Source: JACQNR01 sp049515175
Lineage (GTDB): Bacteria; Acidobacteriota; Terriglobia; UBA7540
Length of the DNA stretch: 19,802 nucleotides
Direction: 5' to 3'
Assembly (NCBI GenBank): GCA_049515175.1
Contig: JBEKUI010000056.1
Span: forward strand, 1 to 19,802
In this document: piece by piece, positions 14,062 to 19,802 of the stretch
How the letters are laid out: each line of letters begins with the position of its first letter
Numbering within the stretch: the first letter of the stretch is position 1
Position numbers and translations under genes: made by a program
The notes under the pieces: generated by a model
Database searches by the model: none
What the model saw: only the letters and a program-made list of their open reading frames with translations
Told to the model about the DNA's origin: nothing

Positions 14062-15027
14062 GTGAATCGGATCAATCGACGTGAGTTTGTGGCCAGGACG
14101 GGATGGGGACTGGCCGGGGCAGTTCAGCTCAGCGCGGCGACTCCGGCAAGGGCGCGATCTTTGCCCAATGCGTCTGATCGAAGGTTCTACACGGTGCTCA
14201 GCATCGGCCGGCTGGGGTTTAAAGCCAGCTTCCCGGAGGCGGTGAGCCTAGCCGTGAAGCACGGCTTTGAAGGTCTGGACCCTGATCCCGGATACTTCAC
14301 GAGACGTTCGGAGGACGAACTCAAAAAACTTCTAGACGATCTCAAAACGAAGAACTTGAAGCTCGGGGCGGCGGGACTCCCCGTGGATTTCCGCCAGGAC
14401 GAAACGAGGTTCAGCGAAGGATTGAAGGCCTTACCGGCTGCTGCGGGGCTTCTCGAAAAGGCTGGCGTTACGCGCCTGAGCACTTGGGTCCGCTCTTTTG
14501 ATGGGAAATTGACCTACCTCCAGAACTTTCGGCAGCACGCTTACCGGTTGCGTGCCTGCGCGGAAATCCTGAAGAGCCATGGACAGCGGTTGGGGTTGGA
14601 GTACCTAGGGCCGCGGACGCTTTGGCGCAGCGGCCGTCATCCCTTCATCCACACGCTCAGCGAAATGAAAGAACTCATCATGGCCATCGACACGGGCAAT
14701 GTGGGAGTTCAGCTGGACAGCTGGCACTGGTTCAATGCGGAAGAGACGCAGGAGGATCTTCTGACGCTGCAAAGCAAAGACGTCGTCACCGTTGACCTGA
14801 ACGATGCCCCCGCCGGCCTTAGGCTCGATCAGCAGGTTGACGATGCCCGCGAACTGCCTGGCGCTACGGGCGTTATTCCCGTGCGGGCGTTCGTTGAGGG
14901 CCTGAGGAAGATCGGCTATGACGGGCCCGTTCAAGCGGAACCTTTCAACGCCGCGTTGCGTTCGAAACCTCTGGATGAAGCCTGCGCGCTCACTGCCGTG
15001 GCGATGAGGAAAGTGTTGTCGGAATGA
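14062..15027 (+). CDS. Tat-exported sugar phosphate isomerase/epimerase-like protein (xylose isomerase-like TIM barrel)
   Basis: GTG at 14062 is chosen because CAGGGAGG lies about 10 bases before it and because it places a twin-arginine signal at the very N-terminus: INRREFVARTGWGLAGAVQL, then ATPARA with a likely cleavage site. A longer frame to 13939 lacks these. The mature part (about 290 residues) is a TIM barrel of the AP endonuclease 2 / sugar isomerase family. It has FEGLDPDPGYF, LEYLGPRT, VQLDSWHWFN, VTVDLNDAPAGL and GYDGPVQAEPFN, which supply the usual Glu, Asp and Glu metal ligands. In VDLNDA the common His of this strand is Asp. Substrate unknown. Two half-size EamA transporters follow directly in the same operon and may carry a related compound. 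Confidence 0.85.
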   Translation: MNRINRREFVARTGWGLAGAVQLSAATPARARSLPNASDRRFYTVLSIGRLGFKASFPEAVSLAVKHGFEGLDPDPGYFTRRSEDELKKLLDDLKTKNLKLGAAGLPVDFRQDETRFSEGLKALPAAAGLLEKAGVTRLSTWVRSFDGKLTYLQNFRQHAYRLRACAEILKSHGQRLGLEYLGPRTLWRSGRHPFIHTLSEMKELIMAIDTGNVGVQLDSWHWFNAEETQEDLLTLQSKDVVTVDLNDAPAGLRLDQQVDDARELPGATGVIPVRAFVEGLRKIGYDGPVQAEPFNAALRSKPLDEACALTAVAMRKVLSE

Positions 15028-15031
15028 AACC

Positions 15032-15466
15032 ATGTCTCTACCTGCGGCATTGAAAGCCAAGTGGTTCTGGTATTCGATCCTTTGCATCGTCTGCTGGGGA
15101 GGCTGGACGCTCTTCGGCAAGCTCGGGTCGGCGGAGATTTCTGCACCCACGATGCAGTTCCTTTTTCCCTTCGGGTGCATTCCCATCGCGCTTGCCATGC
15201 TCTGGGCGCGGCGGTTCAAATTGGAAAAGAGTCCGCGCGGCATCTTCTATGGCGTGGCCAACGGCGTGCTTTCGGGGATTGGAGGCTTGGCCCTCTTCGC
15301 CGCCTATCGGACGCAAGGGAATGCGGCGGTGATTACGGCGGCCACCGCGATGTACCCGCTCATCACGGTGGTGCTGGCGGTCACCATCTTGCGCGAGCGG
15401 CTCACTTGGATTCACGTGGTGGGGCTAGGATTTGCAGGTGTGGCGTTTGTATTGTTTTCGATCTGA
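15032..15466 (+). CDS. Half-size EamA (DMT) membrane protein, first of a pair
   Basis: A 144-residue protein with about five predicted membrane helices, starting 4 bases after the isomerase stop. It corresponds to a single EamA repeat. It begins AKWFWYSILCIVCWGGWTLF, contains GGLALFAAYRTQGNAAVITA, and ends PLITVVLAVTILRERLTW..VVGLGFAGVAFVLFSI, the usual ending of an EamA domain. Full-length EamA proteins carry two such repeats; here the second repeat is a separate gene 17 bases downstream in another frame. The pair probably works as a heterodimer or as homodimers. Substrate and direction of transport cannot be read from sequence. Confidence 0.85.
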   Translation: MSLPAALKAKWFWYSILCIVCWGGWTLFGKLGSAEISAPTMQFLFPFGCIPIALAMLWARRFKLEKSPRGIFYGVANGVLSGIGGLALFAAYRTQGNAAVITAATAMYPLITVVLAVTILRERLTWIHVVGLGFAGVAFVLFSI

Positions 15467-15483
15467 TTCCGGAGTCCTTGCGG

Positions 15484-15900
15484 ATGCATCTTCCTCCCTG
15501 GTTCTGGCAGTGCGCGGTGGTGCTCGTCGCGTGGGGAATCGTGGGATTGCTCCAGAAGCTCTCCACTAATCACCTTTCGGCTGAGTCGGCGTTGGTCTGG
15601 CTGGTGGTGGGGTTCTTCCTCATCGATCCGTTGCTCTATCCGAAGGAATCCGTCCTGGCCTACTCGTCGCGGAGCCTGGCCTGGGCATTCCTGAGCGCAT
15701 TCCTGAACGCCCTCGGTGCGTGGGCGCTGCTGGCAGCGATGAAGCATGGCGGCAAGGCTTCCATCGTCGTGCCGCTTACGGCGCTCTACCCGCTTGCTAT
15801 GGTGTTCCTGGCACCTGTGATCCTGCACGAATCCGTAACGCGTCCGCAGGCTCTGGGAGTTGCCTGTGCCCTGGTCGCTGTGGTGCTTCTCTCCACTTAG
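15484..15900 (+). CDS. Half-size EamA (DMT) membrane protein, second of a pair
   Basis: A 138-residue protein with about five membrane helices. The ATG at 15484 has GGAG about 10 bases upstream; an extension upstream in this frame only reads through the first EamA gene. It has the same fold signs as its neighbour: PPWFWQCAVVLVAWGIVGLL at the start, AWALLAAMKHGGKASIVVPL in the middle, and PLAMVFLAPVILHESVTRPQ with ALGVACALVAVVLLST at the end. Conserved spots shared with the first copy are W-F-W near the start and the A.YPL motif. It is therefore a diverged partner rather than a truncated fragment. No terminator is evident after its TAG; the following 170 bases up to the tRNA gene show no gene. 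Confidence 0.85.
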   Translation: MHLPPWFWQCAVVLVAWGIVGLLQKLSTNHLSAESALVWLVVGFFLIDPLLYPKESVLAYSSRSLAWAFLSAFLNALGAWALLAAMKHGGKASIVVPLTALYPLAMVFLAPVILHESVTRPQALGVACALVAVVLLST

Positions 15901-16071
15901 GAAGGATTTTAAGCCACACAACAGACTATCGGGATTCAATGGGTCTCGTGTCCCCCAGCGAATATTGATGCCGCTCCCGTCGCGCTGCCGAGAGGATACG
16001 CGTTCGGCTGACTGGAATGGACTCGGCTTCTTGTTTTGTCGGGAGCGTGGCTGTCAATGCGTCGTGGCGGT

Positions 16072-16145
16072 TGGCTGGGAGGCAGGGATTCGAACCCCGA
16101 TACGCAGATCCAGAGTCTGCAGTCCTACCGTTAGACGACCTCCCA
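16072..16145 (-). tRNA. tRNA-Gln (anticodon CTG)
   Basis: Reading the minus strand, the 74-base sequence folds as a complete tRNA. Acceptor TGGGAGG pairs with CCTCCCA, the discriminator base is G and CCA is encoded. The anticodon stem GCAGA/TCTGC closes the loop CTCTGGA, giving anticodon CTG, which reads CAG glutamine codons. The T arm contains GTTCGAATC and the D region GTCTAACGGTAGGAC. A first base T opposite A72, with G73, is typical of tRNA-Gln. Confidence 0.95.
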
Positions 16146-16157
16146 GAGTTCGTTTCT

Positions 16158-16187
16158 AATCTATCAGTTAACCTGGGCGTTTTGCAA
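16158..16187 (-). promoter_or_regulatory. Promoter of the tRNA-Gln gene
   Basis: On the minus strand TTGCAA (16182-16187) and TAGATT (16158-16163) are 18 bases apart. This puts transcription start a few bases before the tRNA at 16145. The match is moderate. The same gap (to 16275) has no other feature that I can support. Confidence 0.45.
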
Positions 16188-16275
16188 CTTCAGTCGCATC
16201 GATCTGCCCGCGGGGATTTCTACAAGTCCATCAGCTGACAGCGGCACGACGGTAAGGGAATGGAACTGGGCGGGA

Positions 16276-17559
16276 TCAGAAGAGTCGGAAGAGCACTTCG
16301 ATCATGACCTTGACGGGCACGGGCACGCCGTTGCGCATGCCGGGCTTGAACTTCCAGGACCGGACGGTGTCGAGAGCTTTCTCGTCCAGCCCTAGGCCGA
16401 GGGGCTTGACCACTCGCGCATCCGTGACGCTGCCCTGGACGTCGACGACGATATAGATTACGACTGAGCCCTGGTGCTTCGCCTTACGGGCCTCCTCCGA
16501 ATAGGGAGGGTCGGGCTTGTAGATGGGGATGGGTGCGGTGACGCTTCCCCCCACGCTGTAGGCGCCGCCGCCGAAGCCTCCACCTTCGCCAGGTCCGAGG
16601 CCTCCACCGCGCCCCGAACCGATACCCGTGCCCTCGCCGCTTCCGATTCCCCCACCAAAGCCGGGGCCATTGGAAGCCGGGCCGAGCACCCCCTGCGGGT
16701 CACCCCAAGGGCCGTTCATCGCCATCTGGGGCAGTTTCAGTTCCGGCGGCCCTAGGAGTGTCGGTTGGACGGGAAGTTTGGGGTCAAGATTCGGCAGCAC
16801 GGCCATGGGCGGGGCAAGCTGGGTCTTGGCGAACTTGGGAACCGCGCCTTTCGAGGCCGGAGTCGGCGACCGGTCGCCTCCCCCGCCTCCGCCGCCCGTC
16901 TTGCTGTCCGGACCCTCAAGCTGTGCAAGGTAAGGAGATATATCGACGATTTCCGTTTTGGTGGCCGCCTTGGCAGGCTGCAGCATCCGCTCAATCACGA
17001 ACGGAAGTACCAACACAGCCAACGCAACGACGTGCACGAGGAAAGAATTCATCCAGGACGCGCCTTGCGGCTCGTAGTCGCGCCAGATGTCAGGCGGGTA
17101 AGCGCGCTTCTTGAATATGGCGACGGCGGCCAGTTCGCCGACAATCAGGCCCGCGAACGCACCGAGGATCGCGACCGGTTCACTGTGCAAGGCCCAGCCC
17201 GCCGCGGCGCAGGCGAGGCCCGCTGCCAGGGCCAGGAGAGCGCGCTTGCGCGTCTGCTGGTCGTTATAAATGCCGATGGGGTCAGCGGGCTTCTCAAAGA
17301 AGACCTTGATTTGACTGCCGATGTCCCGGTACCAGGGGCGCATCTCGCTGATCGGCAGCGTGATTTCGCCGCGATAGTACTTGGCCGGGACAGTGATCTT
17401 CGGCTGGCGGAGGAAGTCCCGAACCTCGCGCCAGACCGACACGAATAGATTCGGCTCCTCGACGAACGTCAGCGCATAGGTGGGCTCGGGCGCTTTCGGG
17501 CTGGTCTTTTGTTGCGGTGGCTCCAAAGCTACACCGACGCGAGTATTACTAGAACCCAT
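16276..17559 (-). CDS. Energy transducer TonB with three predicted membrane spans
   Basis: A 427-residue TonB-family protein. The C-terminal TonB domain is at about residues 345-427: PDPPYSEEARKAKHQGSVVI, then VDVQGSVTDARVVKPLGLGL and SWKFKPGMRNGVPVPVKVMI. It should contact outer-membrane receptors. Upstream lies a Gly/Pro-rich periplasmic spacer (about 215-345, very glycine-rich near 298-335). The N-terminal half is unlike standard TonB. It has about 100 cytoplasmic residues, two helices at about 104-125 and 127-149, and a third at 168-193 that may play the usual single-anchor role. No exbB or exbD lies in the window. The ATG at 17559 has AAGGA about 9 bases upstream. A strong stem-loop stands in its leader DNA. 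Confidence 0.9.
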   Translation of the reverse strand: MGSSNTRVGVALEPPQQKTSPKAPEPTYALTFVEEPNLFVSVWREVRDFLRQPKITVPAKYYRGEITLPISEMRPWYRDIGSQIKVFFEKPADPIGIYNDQQTRKRALLALAAGLACAAAGWALHSEPVAILGAFAGLIVGELAAVAIFKKRAYPPDIWRDYEPQGASWMNSFLVHVVALAVLVLPFVIERMLQPAKAATKTEIVDISPYLAQLEGPDSKTGGGGGGGDRSPTPASKGAVPKFAKTQLAPPMAVLPNLDPKLPVQPTLLGPPELKLPQMAMNGPWGDPQGVLGPASNGPGFGGGIGSGEGTGIGSGRGGGLGPGEGGGFGGGAYSVGGSVTAPIPIYKPDPPYSEEARKAKHQGSVVIYIVVDVQGSVTDARVVKPLGLGLDEKALDTVRSWKFKPGMRNGVPVPVKVMIEVLFRLF

Positions 17560-17589
17560 CGATCAAAATCCTTGGCCCCTTTTCGCGAG

Positions 17590-17610
17590 GGCCGAGTAAC
17601 CCCCTCGGCC
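17590..17610. other. Stem-loop in a gene-free stretch between the TonB gene and the small membrane protein gene
   Basis: GGCCGAG (17590-17596) and CTCGGCC (17604-17610) are perfectly complementary with a 7-base loop. The stem lies 30 bases upstream of the minus-strand TonB start. GGGCCGAG recurs as a direct repeat at 17637-17644, with a weaker partner GCTCGG at 17661-17666. The remaining 17611-18029 stretch shows no convincing gene or other motif. The stem could be leader RNA structure or a protein-binding site. Confidence 0.5.
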
Positions 17611-18029
17611 TACTCTTACCATGATGTAGTTTCTACGGGCCGAGTTGCCTTTCCTTTGCGGCTCGGTAGCTCCGGCTACAGCAACAGCGCGGCCTTGCCG
17701 CCCTCTAAGATCAGTTTACCACACCCCCGGCTTCCTGCGCGCGGAATTTCCCCTGGCGGAACCGCCCAAAATCCAGAACCTGCTGCTTCCCGGCAAGAGC
17801 AATGGCTCCGATTGGCGGCGAATCAACCTGCCGCTCAGACGCCAAACTGACTCCCTTCATTCCCCCTTGTGGACCGACCCTCGACCGGACTGTTGCCGTG
17901 TATGCGCCAGGTATGTTAGCTTGCAGTGTTGGACGTGCGGGCCCCTGGAACGTGTCGGTTAGATCCTAGGGCCGCGGCTGGGAGAAGGGAATCAGCGGCT
18001 TCGTGGCAAAGAGAACAGCGGAAGAAGCG

Positions 18030-18419
18030 ATGGCCGAAAAATCCGACGTCCAGGTGGGAGCGCTCGCCCGCGTGCTGGTGGCCGCCTGGCTGATTCCGGG
18101 CCTGGGACACTTCCTGCTGCGGCGCAAAGGCCGCGCGCTGATCCTCTTTGTTTCCATCTTGAGCATGTTCGTCCTGGGGGTATTGATGCAGGGGGAGTTC
18201 TTCGCGCTGCACTCCGCCTCGTATCTCCGCACCCTGGGATTCTTCGGCGAAATGTGCGTAGGCGTGGCCATGCCGGCGGCGCGCTTCTTTGGTTACGCGG
18301 GCGGTGACCCGTACTTCGTAACCTCGGACTATGGGACGGCGTTCCTGGTGGCGGCGGGCATGCTCAATGCCCTGACCGTGCTGGACGCTTACGATATCGC
18401 CATGGGACGAAAACCCTGA
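18030..18419 (+). CDS. Small polytopic membrane protein (DUF6677-like)
   Basis: A 129-residue protein. The ATG at 18030 has GGAAGAAG directly upstream; a GTG at 18003 in frame is less likely. It begins ARVLVAAWLIPGLGHFLLRR, a helix followed by a basic loop, then RALILFVSILSMFVLGVLMQ as a second helix. A more polar middle follows, and it ends TSDYGTAFLVAAGMLNALTV then LDAYDIAMGRK. This pattern is what I recall for proteins called DUF6677 in Acidobacteriota; no function is known to me. A 58-residue membrane protein follows in the same direction 94 bases downstream, and the pair may be linked. The gap between them holds a large hairpin. Confidence 0.7.
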   Translation: MAEKSDVQVGALARVLVAAWLIPGLGHFLLRRKGRALILFVSILSMFVLGVLMQGEFFALHSASYLRTLGFFGEMCVGVAMPAARFFGYAGGDPYFVTSDYGTAFLVAAGMLNALTVLDAYDIAMGRKP

Positions 18420-18429
18420 AAGGCAGCGA

Positions 18430-18499
18430 CGAGTGAAGAGCGACAAGGTTCGAGCGGGCAGGCCTTAGGTCTGGCTCGTCACTTGTCATCCTTCACTTG
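18430..18499. repeat. Nested inverted word repeat between two small membrane-protein genes
   Basis: CGAGTGAAGAGCGACA (18430-18445) is matched by inverted TGTCATCCTTCACTTG (18484-18499), pairing at 12 of 16 positions. Inside are CGAGC (18451-18455) with GCTCG (18474-18478), and CAGGCC (18459-18464) with GGTCTG (18468-18473) around TTA. The three stems nest into one long hairpin. The outer arms belong to the same GTGA-AGAGCGAC word type seen in the first 130 bases of the window. Confidence 0.6.
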
Positions 18500-18513
18500 T
18501 TAGTGATCTTGCG

Positions 18514-18690
18514 ATGGTCATATCACATTTCACAGCCTTGCTTCTGTTCGCGCTGCTCGTCTCCATGGTCTTCGGAGTGCTGAGCAAGGATACCCCGCGC
18601 GACCGCGCGCTATACGGCGTCAAGGTCTTTGGCGCCTTCGTCGGCGCCGCCCTCCTCCTCGGTTGGATTATGTTCCCGATCCCTTGGTGA
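18514..18690 (+). CDS. Small membrane protein of 58 residues
   Basis: The ATG at 18514 opens a 58-residue frame: MVISHFTALLLFALLVSMVF, then GVLSKDTPRDRALYGVK, then VFGAFVGAALLLGWIMFPIP and W. Two membrane helices (about 4-23 and 38-55) flank a short charged loop with K, D and R. Third codon positions are mostly G or C, as in its neighbours, which supports real coding. No Shine-Dalgarno sequence is clear; TGATCTTGCG precedes it. The function is unknown. It follows the DUF6677-like gene in the same direction and may be part of the same transcript. Confidence 0.65.
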   Translation: MVISHFTALLLFALLVSMVFGVLSKDTPRDRALYGVKVFGAFVGAALLLGWIMFPIPW

Positions 18691-18695
18691 TCGGG
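18675..18695 (+). terminator. Terminator-like hairpin at the end of the 58-residue gene
   Basis: CCCGATC (18675-18681) and GATCGGG (18689-18695) form a perfect 7-bp stem with a 7-base loop overlapping the stop codon. There is no T-run after it, so intrinsic termination is uncertain. A role in mRNA 3'-end protection is possible. Confidence 0.4.
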
Positions 18696-18799
18696 CCGGT
18701 GGGTCATTGATTCAGTGGAATCCCTGAGCGGCCTTCCATCGATTTACAGGTTAATTGCCCCCGCAACCTGCAAGAACACCTGACCTATCTCGACTTCCC

Positions 18800-18828
18800 T
18801 TGACCTTGCCTCGGCGCCGTTCTACAGT
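18800..18828 (+). promoter_or_regulatory. Sigma70-like promoter for the P1-family peptidase gene
   Basis: TTGACC (18800-18805) and TACAGT (18823-18828) are exactly 17 bases apart. Transcription would start near 18835, giving a leader of about 18 bases that contains the ribosome-binding site AGGAGG before the ATG at 18853. Confidence 0.6.
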
Positions 18829-18852
18829 ACGCGCACACAGAGGAGGATCACC

Positions 18853-19802
18853 ATGTCAACCATCAATCGCCGGCAATTCGGGCAGACGGCGGCTGCCGCA
18901 ACGTTCGGCCTGGCTGCCGCCCCACTGGCCGCGCAGGCGGAGTCGCCGGGCAAGGCCGGCTCGCTGACCGACGTCCCGGGAATCAGAGTTGGACACTGCA
19001 CGGACACTCGCCGCCCTACGGGCTGCACGGCAATCCTTTTCGACAGCGATGCGACCGCCGGAGTGGACTATGACGGTTCGGCGCCGGGCTCGCATCTGGG
19101 TGTGTTGCTGCGGCCAGTAAGCCCGCTGGAAAAGATCCACGGCCTGTTCCTTACCGGAGGCGGACCGATGGCGCTCGCCGCTGTGGCCGGCGCGGTGCGC
19201 TATCTCGAGGAGCACAAGATCGGCTACGACTGGGGCATTCCTAACACCCGCATTCCCATCGTGGTGGGGGCAGTGATCGACGACCTGGCGATTGGCGACG
19301 CGCGCATCCGGCCCGATCCCGATGCCGCTTACAAGGCCTGCCAGGAAGCCTCGACGTCTCCTGTAGAAGAGGGAAACGTGGGCGTCGGCGCGGGCGCGAC
19401 GATGGGCAAGATGCTGAAGGGCTTCGGCGGCATGAAGGGAGGCCTGGGGACGGCCAGCCTGCGTCTGGGCGACGCGGTCATTGGCGCCTTCGCCGTGCTC
19501 AACGCCGTGGGCGACGTCGTGGACTGGCGCAGCGGCAAGATCATCGCGGGCGCCCGGCGCGCCGACGGCAAGGGCTTCGTGCGCATCGTCGATGTTCTCG
19601 AGCAGCGAGCCGGGCGAGGCTCCCAAGCGTCGCTCAGGATCTTCGACGACGTCCTGCGCAGCACCACCCTCGTCGTCGTCGCTACCAACATCGACTTCAA
19701 CAAGACTGAGCTTACCAAGCTTTCCATGATGGCTTCTGTCGGTGCGGGGCGATGCATCAATCCCTACCACACCAACGGCGACGGCGACAGCACCTTCTTC
19801 CT
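18853..19802 (+). CDS. Tat-exported P1-family peptidase (DmpA / L-aminopeptidase-like), 3' end outside the window
   Basis: Starts at ATG 18853 after AGGAGG and continues open past the end of the window, so only the first 316 residues are seen. The N-terminus MSTINRRQFGQTAAAATFGL followed by AAAPLAAQA is a Tat signal (RRQF). Mature LTDVPGIRVGHCTD is the classic start of P1-family peptidases. LFLTGGGPMALAAVAGAVRY, EEGNVGVGAGATMGKM and KGGLGTASLRLGD follow, with the nucleophile region expected at the G-T-A-S stretch where these enzymes self-cleave. It ends ASVGAGRCINPYHTNGDGDS, another conserved block. Such enzymes hydrolyse N-terminal residues of peptides, sometimes D- or beta-amino acids. The exact specificity is not readable here. 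The common LTGGSAFGL motif is altered to LTGGGPMAL. Confidence 0.9.
   Translation, partial: MSTINRRQFGQTAAAATFGLAAAPLAAQAESPGKAGSLTDVPGIRVGHCTDTRRPTGCTAILFDSDATAGVDYDGSAPGSHLGVLLRPVSPLEKIHGLFLTGGGPMALAAVAGAVRYLEEHKIGYDWGIPNTRIPIVVGAVIDDLAIGDARIRPDPDAAYKACQEASTSPVEEGNVGVGAGATMGKMLKGFGGMKGGLGTASLRLGDAVIGAFAVLNAVGDVVDWRSGKIIAGARRADGKGFVRIVDVLEQRAGRGSQASLRIFDDVLRSTTLVVVATNIDFNKTELTKLSMMASVGAGRCINPYHTNGDGDSTFF

Noticed and set aside
15061..15483. Upstream extension of the second EamA gene through the first
   Set aside because: The extension reads the first EamA gene out of frame and yields no membrane-like peptide; the ATG at 15484 with GGAG upstream fits better.
17645..17962. Plus-strand frame of 105 codons in the gap after the TonB gene
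   Set aside because: Composition is unlike the neighbours, no motif or start signal is present, and it runs through the repeat and stem-loop surroundings.

Overview
The window is GC-rich bacterial DNA with tightly packed genes, Shine-Dalgarno starts and sigma70-like promoters. The mix of families points to Acidobacteriota, probably a soil or sediment lineage: a three-span TonB, a protein of what I recall as the DUF6677 type, a Tat-exported sugar isomerase-like protein, a P1-family peptidase, and a secretion operon that combines GspD/E/F/G with PilM/N/O-type parts. This assignment is inference; no 16S rRNA or other phylogenetic marker is present.

Region 1 (1-1457). On the minus strand lies a gene for a membrane-anchored iron-sulfur protein. 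Its C-terminal double [4Fe-4S] ferredoxin domain is cut off by a frameshift near position 325, next to what looks like a deletion of about 32 bases. A promoter for this gene (minus strand) and one for the secretion operon (plus strand) lie back to back in the intergenic region, which also holds degenerate short-word repeats.

Region 2 (1458-12620). This is one long plus-strand operon for a type II secretion / type IV pilus-like machine. Its order is a membrane-anchored protein with three copies of a GspC/PilP-like module, a TPR-secretin, two GspG-like pseudopilins, GspF, GspE, PilM-, PilN-, PilO- and PilP/GspC-like proteins, and a GspK-like pseudopilin lacking Glu5. Together they would form the outer-membrane channel, the periplasmic connector, the inner-membrane platform, the ATPase and the pseudopilus. 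No prepilin peptidase gene is present here.

Region 3 (12621-13926). A MEDS-type sensory protein (minus strand) and a STAS anti-anti-sigma factor (plus strand) are divergently transcribed from a region with direct and inverted repeats.

Region 4 (13927-16145). A Tat-exported sugar phosphate isomerase/epimerase-like protein is followed by two half-size EamA membrane proteins in one operon. A tRNA-Gln(CTG) gene follows on the minus strand.

Region 5 (16146-19802). This holds a minus-strand TonB-like protein with three predicted membrane spans, a gene-free stretch with a strong stem-loop, a small polytopic membrane protein, a 58-residue membrane protein, and the start of a Tat-exported P1-family peptidase that runs off the window.

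The most unusual feature is a recurring set of degenerate short-word repeats (AATCCAAA, GGACGAA, CAGTTGGCAGTG, GTGAAGAGCGAC types). They lie between genes and also inside secretion genes, where they are translated as linker or leader peptide. The second is the three-module GspC/PilP-like protein that opens the operon.
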